Below, piece by piece: positions 1 through 8,079 of a DNA stretch of 64,000 nucleotides. The notes under the pieces were generated by a model, which was not told the origin of the DNA, did no database searches, and saw only the letters and a list, made by a program, of their open reading frames with translations. How positions within the stretch are numbered: position 1 is the stretch's first letter; every line of letters starts with the position of its first letter. This stretch comes from Actinacidiphila alni (GTDB lineage: Bacteria; Actinomycetota; Actinomycetes; Streptomycetales; Streptomycetaceae): positions 1 to 64,000 of the forward strand of contig NZ_FONG01000030.1 of assembly GCF_900112845.1 (NCBI RefSeq), read 5' to 3'. A program made the position numbers and the translations under genes.

Positions 1-371
1 CGCTGGGCGATGTGCCTCGCTGCGACCTTGTCGCCCAGATCCCGGATCGCGTGCGGCGGCGGACCGATCCACGTCAGCCCCGCGTCCAGCACCGCCTGGG
101 CGAACTCGGCGTTCTCCGACAGGAATCCGTACCCCGGATGCACCGCGTCCGCCCCGGACTCCGCCGCCGCGGCCAGCACCTTGCCGATGTCCAGATAACT
201 GGTCGCCGGGGTGTCACCGCCCAACGCGTACGCCTCATCGGCCACACGCACATGCACCGCGTCCCGGTCCGGATCGGCGTAGACCGCCACACTCCCGATC
301 CCCGCATCCCGGCAGGCACGGGCAACGCGGACAGCAATTTCACCGCGGTTCGCGATGAGCACCTTGCGCAC
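1..371 (-). CDS. accA2: Acyl-CoA carboxylase biotin carboxylase subunit (N-terminal part)
   Basis: This is the N-terminal 123 residues of the biotin carboxylase/biotin-carrier alpha subunit of acyl-CoA (acetyl/propionyl-CoA) carboxylase, which carboxylates biotin using ATP and bicarbonate. It is cut by the left window edge. The start is GTG at 371, preceded by a GGAGGGAG ribosome site. Visible family motifs are IANRGEIAVR at residues 6-15 and HPGYGFLSEN at 78-87. The epsilon and beta subunits lie downstream on the same strand in the order read here (2265-4132), with Maf and MmpB between, which supports a propionyl/acetyl-CoA carboxylase role. Only the fold's first third is visible, so substrate specificity cannot be judged. 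Confidence 0.93.
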   Translation of the reverse strand, partial: MRKVLIANRGEIAVRVARACRDAGIGSVAVYADPDRDAVHVRVADEAYALGGDTPATSYLDIGKVLAAAAESGADAVHPGYGFLSENAEFAQAVLDAGLTWIGPPPHAIRDLGDKVAARHIAQ

Positions 372-752
372 GATGGCTCCCTCCTTGAAACAAGCCGAGT
401 TTAGGTACTGGCCACACTTGGTGCCGAGGCACCCCTGCACGTGAGCTTCCCCACACGGAGGGTGATCCATGGGCCTGGAGAACCCGTGAACGCCTGCTCA
501 GTCCACGGTACGGCCCCGCTCGGGCCGATGTCCCGCACTCATCGGTGTGGGGGACATCTCCCTGTAAGTCTGCGGAGAGACCTGACGTTCTTTTGTGGAA
601 ACCCTACGAATAGCGCGCGGAATCTTTGCCGTCGGGCATCCGGGCGGGCGGATCGGTCCGAACCCTTGCCGCCGCCCGTACCGGTGAGTAGCCTGCCACG
701 CGCGGGGGTACCTGCGGTAACCCGGCACCGGACGACGGCCGAAGGGGACAGT
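372..752. other. Divergent intergenic region, accA2 / membrane protein
   Basis: This 381-base region separates two divergently transcribed genes. I find no convincing gene. Around 587-620 there is a less GC-rich stretch (TTCTTTTGTGGAAACCC, then CTACGAATAG) that may hold a promoter for the rightward gene. The open frame running from 441 lacks codon bias and is not counted as protein. Confidence 0.5.
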
Positions 753-1241
753 GTGCGCAGAGAGAAGAGTGTGCGCAGGGCGATATCCGTCGGCACCGCC
801 GTGGTCCTGGTCCTCGAAGCGCTCACCATCGCCTTCGTGAACTGGATACTCGGCCTCGCCGTCCGCCACCAGTCGATGTCGCTCGCCGGCCTGGACTCCG
901 ACGCGATGGCGGTCGGATCGTGGGTGGGCGGCGGCCTGTTCGGCCTCTTCCTGATCCTGTGCGCCGTGCTGATCGTGCGGATCGCCCGGCGCGACGAGAT
1001 GACCGGGCGGGTGTCCCGGATCGTGCTCATCATCTGCGCCGTGGTGCACGGCGTGGTCGGCGCGCTGGTCGTCGGCCTGGTCGGCTGGTACGCGTTCGTG
1101 ATCCTGATGGTGGTCCTGGCGGGCCTGGTCGGCACCCTGCTGATGTACGCGCCCGAGGACCGGCGGGACGGCGACAAGCCGGCCGTCGCCGAGAGCGAGA
1201 ACGGCGGTGGCGGTGAACTCCCGCCGCCCGCCACGGCCTGA
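753..1241 (+). CDS. Four-helix integral membrane protein, unknown function
   Basis: The product is a 162-residue hypothetical membrane protein. Start is GTG 753, five bases after GAAGGGGA; a second GTG (771) is possible. Hydrophobic segments lie at about residues 12-36, 56-78, 90-108 and 112-130, followed by a polar, Gly/Pro-rich cytoplasmic-type tail (about 135-162). It stands alone, divergent from accA2 and convergent with maf. The TGA stop lies inside the first copy of a 19-bp tandem repeat. I do not recognise a characterised family. Confidence 0.75.
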   Translation: MRREKSVRRAISVGTAVVLVLEALTIAFVNWILGLAVRHQSMSLAGLDSDAMAVGSWVGGGLFGLFLILCAVLIVRIARRDEMTGRVSRIVLIICAVVHGVVGALVVGLVGWYAFVILMVVLAGLVGTLLMYAPEDRRDGDKPAVAESENGGGGELPPPATA

Positions 1242-1311
1242 GCCGCCTCTCACCGCCTGAGCCGCCTCTCACCGCCTGAGCCACCTCTCACCGCCCGAGC
1301 CGCCCGCGACC
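1236..1311. repeat. 19-bp tandem repeat (3 good copies, 1 degenerate)
   Basis: The unit GCCTGAGCCGCCTCTCACC occurs at 1236-1254 and 1255-1273, with one change at 1274-1292 and a degraded fourth copy at 1293-1311. The first copy contains the stop codon of the upstream membrane protein gene (1239-1241). It sits between convergent genes. Confidence 0.85.
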
Positions 1312-1373
1312 TGAGCCTGTCGCCGCCTTCCGGGTGACCCGAACCCCGGCCTCAACGGCGGCCGTTGGGCTCC

Positions 1374-1979
1374 TCAGACCCACAAGTCCGTGATCCGGAC
1401 GTCCAGTTCCGCCAGCAGCGTCCGCAGCAGCGGCAGGGACAGGCCGATCACATTGCCCGGGTCGCCCTCGATGCCGTCCACGAAGGGCGCCGACCGGCCG
1501 TCGAGCGTGAACGCGCCCGCCACGTACAGCGGTTCACCACTGGCCACGTAGGCGGCGATCTCCGCGTCGTCCGGCGTCCCGAAGCGTACGGTCGTGGACG
1601 CGGTCCGCGAGACCTGCCGGCCGTTCGCCGTGTCGATCACGCAGTGCCCGGTTTGCAGGACACCGGAACGTCCGCGCATCGCCTGCCAGCGCGCCACCGC
1701 CTCGGCCGCGTCCGCGGGCTTTCCCAGCGCCCGACCGTCGAGTTCGAGCACCGAGTCGCAGCCGATCACCAGCTCGCCGCCGTCCAGCATGCCGCCGGCG
1801 GCGACCGCCGCGGCCTTCGCCTCGGCCAGGACGCGGGCCAGTTCGGCGGGCGTGGCGGCGGTGATCGCGTCCTCGTCGACACCGCTGACGACCACGCGCG
1901 GGTCGAGCCCGGCCTGTTTCAGCAGCCCGAGCCGGGCGGGGGAGGCGGACGCGAGGACGAGGGTTCTTGAACTGCTCAT
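1374..1979 (-). CDS. maf: Maf-like nucleoside triphosphate pyrophosphatase
   Basis: A 201-residue Maf/HAM1-superfamily protein, of the family that hydrolyses non-canonical or modified NTPs to NMP plus PPi and has been linked to septation. The N-terminal loop LASASPARLGLL (8-19) matches the Maf (S/A)SxSPRRxxLL signature with one Arg replaced by Ala. GCDSVLELDG and the C-terminal FVDGIEGDPGNVIGLSLP segment are typical. It belongs to the conserved accA2-maf-mmpB-pccE-pccB neighbourhood and reads in the same direction. Length is normal for the family. Confidence 0.93.
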   Translation of the reverse strand: MSSSRTLVLASASPARLGLLKQAGLDPRVVVSGVDEDAITAATPAELARVLAEAKAAAVAAGGMLDGGELVIGCDSVLELDGRALGKPADAAEAVARWQAMRGRSGVLQTGHCVIDTANGRQVSRTASTTVRFGTPDDAEIAAYVASGEPLYVAGAFTLDGRSAPFVDGIEGDPGNVIGLSLPLLRTLLAELDVRITDLWV

Positions 1980-2001
1980 CGGGCCATCGTAGGGCGCCGG
2001 T

Positions 2002-2133
2002 TCACGACCTCCAGGTGGCCACCAGCATCACCAGGGCCGCGCCCAGCGCGACGATCAGCATGGCGCGGCGCATCATCGCCTGCGCCTTGCGCATCTCCTC
2101 CGGCGGCTCGTCCCGCGGGTCCGACCACAACAT
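2002..2133 (-). CDS. mmpB: Morphogenic membrane protein MmpB-like (43 aa)
   Basis: A 43-residue protein: MLWSDPRDEPPEEMRKAQAM, then a basic MRR and one hydrophobic helix (about residues 24-40), ending TWRS. The charged N-terminus plus single transmembrane helix, the MLWSDP start and the position between maf and the carboxylase epsilon gene match the Streptomyces family named MmpB, as I recall it. GGAGG lies only 2-3 bases before ATG 2133, so the in-frame TTG at 2130 could be the true start. The gene is short enough to be missed by length-filtered gene callers. Confidence 0.68.
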   Translation of the reverse strand: MLWSDPRDEPPEEMRKAQAMMRRAMLIVALGAALVMLVATWRS

Positions 2134-2167
2134 GTCCTCCAGGTTGCGCCCTGGCCAACCGCCGCGC

Positions 2168-2185
2168 CTGAGTACGGATACTCAG
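2168..2185. promoter_or_regulatory. 18-bp inverted repeat upstream of mmpB
   Basis: CTGAGTACGGATACTCAG has perfect 7-bp arms (CTGAGTA/TACTCAG) around CGGA. It lies 35 bases upstream of the mmpB start and downstream of the epsilon subunit gene. The small loop without a T-tract fits an operator better than a terminator. The protein that would bind is unknown. Confidence 0.5.
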
Positions 2186-2264
2186 GTGTGCCGTGGTGTC
2201 CGCGTGACAGGTGTGACGCAGGACGTTCTCCCGGTACGACCCGAGCGGGACGTACCGGTGCGGC

Positions 2265-2477
2265 TCAGGCCGGCCAGGCCGAGGCGCGCCAGGCGCCGGG
2301 GCCGGGCGCCGGCACCGGCGCGGGCACATTGCGCGCCGGGTCCGCCCAGGAGTCCAGCGGGGCCGGGCCGTCGGCGGCACCGCTGCCCGCCGCCGCGGCC
2401 CGGGCCTGGACGAGGGCGACGACGGCCGCCAGTTCCTCGGCGGTCGGCGTGCCCCGCTCGACCTTGATCTCCACCAT
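2265..2477 (-). CDS. pccE: Acyl-CoA carboxylase epsilon subunit
   Basis: A 70-residue small epsilon subunit of actinobacterial acyl-CoA carboxylases, which helps bridge the biotin-carboxylase and carboxyltransferase subunits and raises activity. The start IKVERGTPTAEELAAVVALV is the diagnostic epsilon motif. A Pro/Ala-rich linker and a Trp-containing tail (WADPAR...WRASAWPA) complete it. It follows the beta-subunit gene by 65 bases on the same strand, as in other Streptomyces. Assignment to PccB rather than AccB rests on this adjacency. Confidence 0.9.
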   Translation of the reverse strand: MVEIKVERGTPTAEELAAVVALVQARAAAAGSGAADGPAPLDSWADPARNVPAPVPAPGPGAWRASAWPA

Positions 2478-2542
2478 CGCGCTCCTCCTCCGCCCGCCCT
2501 GCCGTCCGTCCGCCTGTGCGTACCCGTCCGTACCCGCGGTCC

Positions 2543-4132
2543 CTACAGCGGGATGTTGCCGTGCTTCTTCGGCGGCAGGCTCTCGCGCTTGTTCCGAAGC
2601 GTCCGCAGCGCCTTCACCAGCTGCGCGCGGGTCTGCGAGGGCGCGATGACCGCGTCCACATAGCCGCGCTCGGCCGCGATGTACGGATTCAGCAGCGTGT
2701 CCTCGTAGTCGGCGATGAGCCGCGCCCGCAGCTCGTCGGCCTCCTCGGGCGTGGCCGCCTCCACCAGGGTGCGGCGGTGCAGGATGTTGACGGCGCCCTG
2801 CGCGCCCATCACGGCGATCTGCGCCGTGGGCCAGGCCAGATTGAGGTCCGCGCCCAGGTGCTTGGAGCCCATGACGTCGTACGCGCCGCCGTACGCCTTA
2901 CGGGTGATGATCGTGATCAGCGGAACTGTCGCCTCGGCGTACGCGTAGATCAATTTGGCACCGCGGCGGATGATGCCGTCCCACTCCTGACTGGTGCCGG
3001 GGAGAAAACCGGGTACGTCGACGAAAGTGACCACGGGGATGTTGAAGCTGTCGCAGGTCCGCACGAAACGCGCCGCCTTCTCGGACGCGTTGATGTCCAG
3101 ACAGCCCGCGAACTGCAGCGGCTGGTTGGCGACCACGCCCACCGGGCGGCCCTCGATACGGCCGAGACCGGTGATGATGTTCGGCGCGAAGAGATCCTGG
3201 GTCTCCAGGAATTCACCGTCGTCCAGGACGTGCTCGATCACCTTGTGCATGTCGTACGGCTGATTCGCCGAGTCCGGGATCAGCGCGTCCAGCTCCAGGT
3301 CCTCGTCGGTGACCGCGAGATCGGTCTCGGCGGCGAAGGACGGCGCCTCTTGGAGGTTGTTGCTCGGCAGGTACGACAGCAGCGCCTTCACGTACTCGAA
3401 GGCGTCCTTCTCGTCACCGGCCAGGTGATGGGCGTTGCCCGACGTCGAGTTGTGGGTGCGGGCGCCGCCCAGCTCCTCCATGCCGACGTCCTCGCCGGTC
3501 ACGGTCTTGATCACATCGGGACCCGTGATGAACATGTGCGAGGTCTGGTCGACCATCACCACGAAGTCGGTGATCGCGGGGGAGTAGACCGCGCCGCCCG
3601 CGCACGGACCGACGATCAGGCTGATCTGCGGGATCACGCCCGAGGCGTGGGTGTTGCGGCGGAAGATCTCGCCGTACATCCCGAGCGAGGTGACGCCCTC
3701 CTGGATACGGGCGCCGCCGGAGTCGTTGATGCCGATCACCGGGCAGCCGGTCTTCAGCGCGAAGTCCATCACCTTGACGATCTTCTCGCCGTAGACCTCG
3801 CCGAGCGCGCCGCCGAAGACCGTGAAGTCCTGCGAGAAGACCGCCACCGGGCGGCCCTCGACGGTGCCGTAGCCGGTGACGACACCGTCGCCGTACGGCC
3901 GGTTGGCCTCCAGGCCGAAGTTGGTCGAGCGGTGCCGTGCCAGCTCGTCCAGCTCGGTGAACGACCCCTCGTCCAGCAGCAGTTCGATCCGCTCCCGGGC
4001 GGTCAGCTTGCCCTTGGCGTGCTGCTTGTCCACCGCCCGCTCGGAGCCCGCGTGCGTCGCCTCCTGGACACGGCGGCGCAGATCCGCGAGCTTGCCCGCG
4101 GTGGTGTGGATGTCGATCTCCGGCTCGGACAT
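2543..4132 (-). CDS. pccB: Propionyl-/acetyl-CoA carboxylase beta subunit (carboxyltransferase)
   Basis: This 529-residue carboxyltransferase moves CO2 from carboxybiotin to acyl-CoA, giving methylmalonyl-CoA or malonyl-CoA for fatty acid and polyketide synthesis. It has two crotonase-like halves: the N-domain contains SGGARIQEG (oxyanion loop) and the C-domain AYGGAYDVMGS. The chosen start is ATG 4132 (MSEPEIDIH); the frame stays open to 4312 but the extra 60 residues are Arg/Pro-rich and lack conservation. The gene heads the pccB-pccE-mmpB-maf series and is divergent from birA, the ligase that biotinylates the partner subunit. Confidence 0.95.
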   Translation of the reverse strand: MSEPEIDIHTTAGKLADLRRRVQEATHAGSERAVDKQHAKGKLTARERIELLLDEGSFTELDELARHRSTNFGLEANRPYGDGVVTGYGTVEGRPVAVFSQDFTVFGGALGEVYGEKIVKVMDFALKTGCPVIGINDSGGARIQEGVTSLGMYGEIFRRNTHASGVIPQISLIVGPCAGGAVYSPAITDFVVMVDQTSHMFITGPDVIKTVTGEDVGMEELGGARTHNSTSGNAHHLAGDEKDAFEYVKALLSYLPSNNLQEAPSFAAETDLAVTDEDLELDALIPDSANQPYDMHKVIEHVLDDGEFLETQDLFAPNIITGLGRIEGRPVGVVANQPLQFAGCLDINASEKAARFVRTCDSFNIPVVTFVDVPGFLPGTSQEWDGIIRRGAKLIYAYAEATVPLITIITRKAYGGAYDVMGSKHLGADLNLAWPTAQIAVMGAQGAVNILHRRTLVEAATPEEADELRARLIADYEDTLLNPYIAAERGYVDAVIAPSQTRAQLVKALRTLRNKRESLPPKKHGNIPL

Positions 4133-4225
4133 GGAGGCGGCTCTCCTGCTCTCGGCGGGACGTCGGGGTGACACCGGCCGGCCGACCGCCCCGCCGGCGG
4201 CCCGTGACCGGCGGACGGCGTGGTG

Positions 4226-4235
4226 ACTGGCCAGT
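4226..4235. promoter_or_regulatory. Small palindrome in the pccB/birA divergent promoter
   Basis: ACTGGCCAGT is a perfect 10-bp palindrome within GTGACTGGCCAGTAAC, about 95 bases from both start codons. It could be a shared operator for the carboxylase and biotin ligase genes. Such short palindromes are common in GC-rich DNA, so support is weak. Confidence 0.3.
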
Positions 4236-4323
4236 AACGCTGTTCCGTAGCGTAGTGGCGACGCTGGGGTACCGGCAGTGCGGCGTTGGACACACTCCCG
4301 CGGCGGACTCATAGGGTGGGCGC

Positions 4324-5220
4324 ATGACGCCCAGCCGCTGGTCCGACCTCGACCGCCCGCCGCTCAACGCCGCCGCGCTGCGGCGGGCCGTGGTCACCCC
4401 CGGCGCGCTGTGGACCGCGCTGGACGTGGTGGACGCCACCGGCTCCACCAACAGCGACCTGGCCGCCCGCGCGGCGCAGGGCGCGGCCGAGGGCGCCGTG
4501 CTCGTCGCCGAGGAGCAGACGGCCGGCCGCGGCCGGCTCGACCGCCGCTGGAGCGCGCCCGCCCGCTCCGGGCTCTTCTTCTCCGTGCTGCTCCGACCGG
4601 GTGGCACCCTCCCGGCCGGCACCGCGCCCGACGGCACCGCCGTACCGGCCCGCGAGCCGGTGCCCGTACACCGCTGGGGCTGGCTGCCGTTGCTGGCCGG
4701 CGTCGCCACCGCCACCGCCCTGTCCCGGGCGGCCGGCGTCGACACGGCACTCAAGTGGCCCAACGACCTGCTGGTCACCGTGGGCGGCGAGGAGCGCAAG
4801 GCGGGCGGCATCCTCGCCGAGCGCGCGGGCGACGACGCCGTGGTGATCGGCATCGGCCTCAATGTGTCGCTGCGCGCCGCGGAACTGCCCGTCCCCACCG
4901 CCGCCTCCCTGGCGCTCGCCGGCGCCAAGGGCACCGACCGCGACCCGCTGCTGCGGGCCGTACTACGCTCACTCGCCGACTGGTACGGCGGCTGGCGCGC
5001 GGCCGACGGCGACCCCGCCGCCTCCCGGCTCCAGCAGACGTACGCGGCGGGCTGCGCCACCCTCGGCCGCCCGGTCCGCGCCGAACTGCCAGGCGAGCGG
5101 GAACTCATCGGGACTGCGGTGGCCGTCGACGGCGACGGCCGGCTGGTCATCGCGGGCCCCGACGGTACGGAGCAGCCGGTCGCCGCGGGCGATGTCGTCC
5201 ACCTCAGGCCGGCTGGCTGA
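4324..5220 (+). CDS. birA: Biotin--[acetyl-CoA-carboxylase] ligase, monofunctional
   Basis: A 298-residue ligase that makes biotinyl-AMP and attaches biotin to the carrier lysine of acyl-CoA carboxylases. The biotin/ATP-binding motif GRGRLDRRW is at 68-76, KWPNDLL at 144-150 and KAGGIL at 159-164; a small C-terminal SH3-like domain ends it. There is no N-terminal winged helix, so unlike E. coli BirA it should not repress transcription. A 20-residue Gly/Pro-rich insert (about 92-112) is visible between family motifs. It is divergent from pccB. Confidence 0.94.
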   Translation: MTPSRWSDLDRPPLNAAALRRAVVTPGALWTALDVVDATGSTNSDLAARAAQGAAEGAVLVAEEQTAGRGRLDRRWSAPARSGLFFSVLLRPGGTLPAGTAPDGTAVPAREPVPVHRWGWLPLLAGVATATALSRAAGVDTALKWPNDLLVTVGGEERKAGGILAERAGDDAVVIGIGLNVSLRAAELPVPTAASLALAGAKGTDRDPLLRAVLRSLADWYGGWRAADGDPAASRLQQTYAAGCATLGRPVRAELPGERELIGTAVAVDGDGRLVIAGPDGTEQPVAAGDVVHLRPAG

Positions 5221-5452
5221 CCACCCTCGGACCTGCCGCCGACCTGCCGCCGATCACCTGTGGACCACCCGTTGAGCACCCGCGGACCGCGCCCGGCGGG
5301 TGCCCCGGCACGTGTCCGGCCGACTTCCGGTCGACTTCGTCAAGACTCTCCCTGCCGAGAGTGAGCTACGGCACACCTGCCGTATCGTTGAGGGGCTGCG
5401 TCGTCTCGATGATCGGAAGGGCTGTGCGCAGGGATTCCTCAGGGGCCGGGCG

Positions 5453-6739
5453 GTGAGCGTGGAGAACGCGGGCACCCCGCCGTACGAGCCGCACGACTCG
5501 GAGCCGGGCGCCGTCCCGGAGCCGGACGGCGGCGCCCCCGCCGATCCTCCGGTCGACCCTTCGGCAGGCGGTCCCGCCGAGCTTTCGGCCGGCGCTTCGT
5601 CCGAGGCTTCGTCCGGCCTTCCGATCGACGCCCTGGACGCACCCGATCCGGCGGACGCCCCGGACCCGGCCGACCCGGTGGACACCACCGGTGAGGGCGA
5701 GGCCGCCGACCCGGCCGAGCCCGGTGAGCACCCGCTCGCGCTGCGCCTCGAGCACCTCATCCTGGGCGCGCCCCGCCGCTACACCCCCTTCCAGGCCGCC
5801 CGTACCGCGGGCGTCTCGATGGACCTGGCCTCCCGTTTCTGGCGCGCCATGGGCTTCGCCGACATCGGCCAGGCCCGCGCGCTGACCGAGGCGGACGTGC
5901 TGGCGCTGCGGCGGCTGGCGGGTCTGGTCGAGGCGGGCCTGCTCAGCGAGTCGATGGCCATCCAGGTGGCCCGTTCCACCGGGCAGACCACGGCCCGGCT
6001 CGCCGACTGGCAGACCGACTCCTTCCTCGAAGGGCTCACCGAGCCGCCCGAGCCGGGGATGACCCGCGCGGAAGTCGCGTATCCGCTGGTGGAACTGCTC
6101 CTGCCGGAGCTGGAGGAATTCCTCATCTATGTGTGGCGCCGCCAGGTCGCCGCCGCCACCAGCCGGGTCGTGCAGTCCGACGACGAGGAGGCCGTCGACC
6201 GGCGGCTCGCGGTGGGCTTCGCCGACCTCGTCGGCTTCACCCGGCTCACCCGGCGCCTGGAGGAGGAGGAGCTGGGCGAGCTGGTCGAGGCGTTCGAGAC
6301 CACGGCCGCCGACCAGGTCGCCGCGTACGGCGGCCGGCTGATCAAGACCCTCGGCGACGAGGTGCTGTTCGTCGCCGACGACCCGGGCACCGCCGCCGAG
6401 ATCGGCATGCGGCTGATCGAGACGATGACCGGCGACGACACCATGCCCGCGCTGCGCGTCGGCATGGCCTTCGGCACCGTCACCACCCGCATGGGCGACG
6501 TCTTCGGCACCACCGTCAATCTCGCCTCCCGCCTCACCTCGATAGCGCCGCGCGACGCCGTCCTGGTCGACGGCGATTTCGCCGAGGCGCTCGGCGAGGC
6601 CGGTGACGCGCCGCTGAGCGAGGCGGACGTGGACGCCACCGAGGCGGAGAAGTACCGCTTCGCGCTCCAGCCGATGTGGCGCCGCCCGGTCCGCGGCCTC
6701 GGCGTCGTTGAGCCCTGGCTGCTGTCGCGCCGCGACTGA
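5453..6739 (+). CDS. cya: Class III adenylate cyclase
   Basis: A 428-residue cytosolic cyclase making cAMP from ATP. An acidic, Pro/Ala-rich N-terminus (about 1-90) is followed by a helical regulatory domain (about 95-220, the autoinhibitory type seen in Mycobacterium Rv1264). The catalytic domain follows: FADLVGFT with the first metal-binding Asp near 258, and GDEVLFV with the second near 302, then VNLASRLTSIA. GTG 5453 was chosen after AGGGGCCGGGC; the upstream frame (to 5300) is poorly coding. Gene order birA-cya-enoyl-CoA hydratase is the usual Streptomyces one, where cAMP influences germination and development. Confidence 0.93.
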   Translation: MSVENAGTPPYEPHDSEPGAVPEPDGGAPADPPVDPSAGGPAELSAGASSEASSGLPIDALDAPDPADAPDPADPVDTTGEGEAADPAEPGEHPLALRLEHLILGAPRRYTPFQAARTAGVSMDLASRFWRAMGFADIGQARALTEADVLALRRLAGLVEAGLLSESMAIQVARSTGQTTARLADWQTDSFLEGLTEPPEPGMTRAEVAYPLVELLLPELEEFLIYVWRRQVAAATSRVVQSDDEEAVDRRLAVGFADLVGFTRLTRRLEEEELGELVEAFETTAADQVAAYGGRLIKTLGDEVLFVADDPGTAAEIGMRLIETMTGDDTMPALRVGMAFGTVTTRMGDVFGTTVNLASRLTSIAPRDAVLVDGDFAEALGEAGDAPLSEADVDATEAEKYRFALQPMWRRPVRGLGVVEPWLLSRRD

Positions 6740-6796
6740 CGCGCCGGCCTGCGGCCGTTGCCTTAGGCCGTGTCTCCGCGTTGGGGAGCCGCCGCC

Positions 6797-6829
6797 TTGC
6801 CGCCGCCTTGCCGCCGCCTTGCCGCCGCA
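6797..6829. repeat. 11-bp tandem repeat TTGCCGCCGCC x3
   Basis: Three consecutive copies (6797-6807, 6808-6818, 6819-6829, the last with one change) lie in the cya/enoyl-CoA hydratase intergenic gap. This looks like simple-sequence expansion; no function is evident. Confidence 0.7.
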
Positions 6830-7016
6830 CAGGCGCCGCGCGGCGTCCAGGCACAGCTCCTCGGCCCGCGCCGCCGTGAGGGGCCCCGCGGCGAGCTGGG
6901 CCGCGGCCGTGTCCCTGGCCTTGATCCCGAGCCTGTGGATAACCCGCGACGGCGTTTCGGCGGGGATGGAAGGATGGGGTTCACGGTCGTTAACACGGAG
7001 GGCGGAGGGCAGGCGC

Positions 7017-7859
7017 ATGGCTGAGGCAGGGCAGGAGCAGCGGTTCGGGGAGTGGGTCGCGGTCCGGCGGCACGGGGAACGGGTGGCGGAGCTGGTGCTC
7101 GACCGGCCCAAGGCGATGAACGCGGTCTCTACAGCGATGGCCGAGGCGATCAGTGCGGCGTGCGCGGCGCTCGGGTCGGACCCCGGGGTCAGCGTCACGG
7201 TCCTGACCTCGTCGAACGACAAGGCGTTCTGCGTCGGCGCCGATCTGAAGGAACGCAACGCGTTCAGCGACGCCGACCTCGGGCGGCAGCGGCCCCGCAC
7301 GCGGGCCGCGTACACCGGGGTGCTCGAACTGCCGATGCCCACGGTGGCGGCGGTGCACGGATACGCGCTCGGCGGCGGCTTCGAGCTGGCGCTCGCGTGC
7401 GATGTGATCGTGGCGGACGCGACAGCGGTCGTCGGGCTGCCCGAGGTGTCGGTCGGCGTCATCCCGGGCGGCGGCGGTACGCAGCTGCTGCCGCGCAGGG
7501 TCGGTGCGGCGCGCGCCGCCGAACTGGTCTTCACCGCCCGCCGGGTACGGGCCGCCGAGGCGCTCGCGCTGGGCCTGGTCGATCAGCTCGCCGAGCCGGG
7601 GCCGGGGGCCGAGCCCGGGCCGGAGTCGGGTGCCTCGGCGCGCGACGCGGCGCTGGCGCTCGCCGACCGGATAGCGGCCAACTCACCCGTCGGCCTGCGC
7701 GCCGCCAAGCGCGCGCTGCGGCTCGGCCAGGGGCTCGACCTGCGGGCCGGCCTCGAGGTGGAGGACGCGGCCTGGCGCACGGTGGCCTTCTCCGGGGACC
7801 GGGCGGAAGGCGTGGCGGCCTTCAACGAGAAGCGGACGCCGAGGTGGCCGGGGGAGTAG
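7017..7859 (+). CDS. Enoyl-CoA hydratase/isomerase family protein
   Basis: A 280-residue crotonase-fold protein, probably hydrating 2-enoyl-CoA in fatty-acid or branched-chain degradation. ATG 7017 follows GGCGGAGGGCAGG; the open frame upstream to 6708 is not counted. The first oxyanion-hole segment is KAFCVGADLKERN, and GYALGGGFELALACD supplies the second. LPEVSVGVIPGGGGTQLLPRRVG is typical of active hydratases, with the catalytic Glu in LPEV and a second Glu position replaced by Gly (IPGGGG), as in many actinobacterial members. Substrate cannot be inferred. Confidence 0.9.
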   Translation: MAEAGQEQRFGEWVAVRRHGERVAELVLDRPKAMNAVSTAMAEAISAACAALGSDPGVSVTVLTSSNDKAFCVGADLKERNAFSDADLGRQRPRTRAAYTGVLELPMPTVAAVHGYALGGGFELALACDVIVADATAVVGLPEVSVGVIPGGGGTQLLPRRVGAARAAELVFTARRVRAAEALALGLVDQLAEPGPGAEPGPESGASARDAALALADRIAANSPVGLRAAKRALRLGQGLDLRAGLEVEDAAWRTVAFSGDRAEGVAAFNEKRTPRWPGE

Positions 7860-8011
7860 CCCGGGGAGCGGCCGGGGACGCGGAGGCGATCGGGACGGGA
7901 GGAGCGGCGGGAGCGGAGAGCGCAGAGTGGAGAGCGCAGAGCCGAGAGCGAGAAGCCGAGAGCGGGAGGCGGTATCGGGGCGCGGGTGCGTGCATATGGG
8001 CGCGGGCCGAA

Positions 8012-8037
8012 GCGCCGAACGGGCTCCCGTTCGGCGC
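8012..8037. promoter_or_regulatory. Perfect 12-bp-arm inverted repeat before the GGDEF gene
   Basis: The arms GCGCCGAACGGG (8012-8023) and CCCGTTCGGCGC (8026-8037) are exact complements separated by CT. The element ends 42 bases before the diguanylate cyclase start. No T-run follows, so it is either an operator or a factor-dependent terminator for the upstream gene. Purine-rich degenerate repeats (GAGAGCGCAGAG-like) precede it at 7915-7970. Confidence 0.6.
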
Positions 8038-8079
8038 AGCCAGCGCTCCAACCCGGACAAATGTCCCTAGCCTGGAAAG

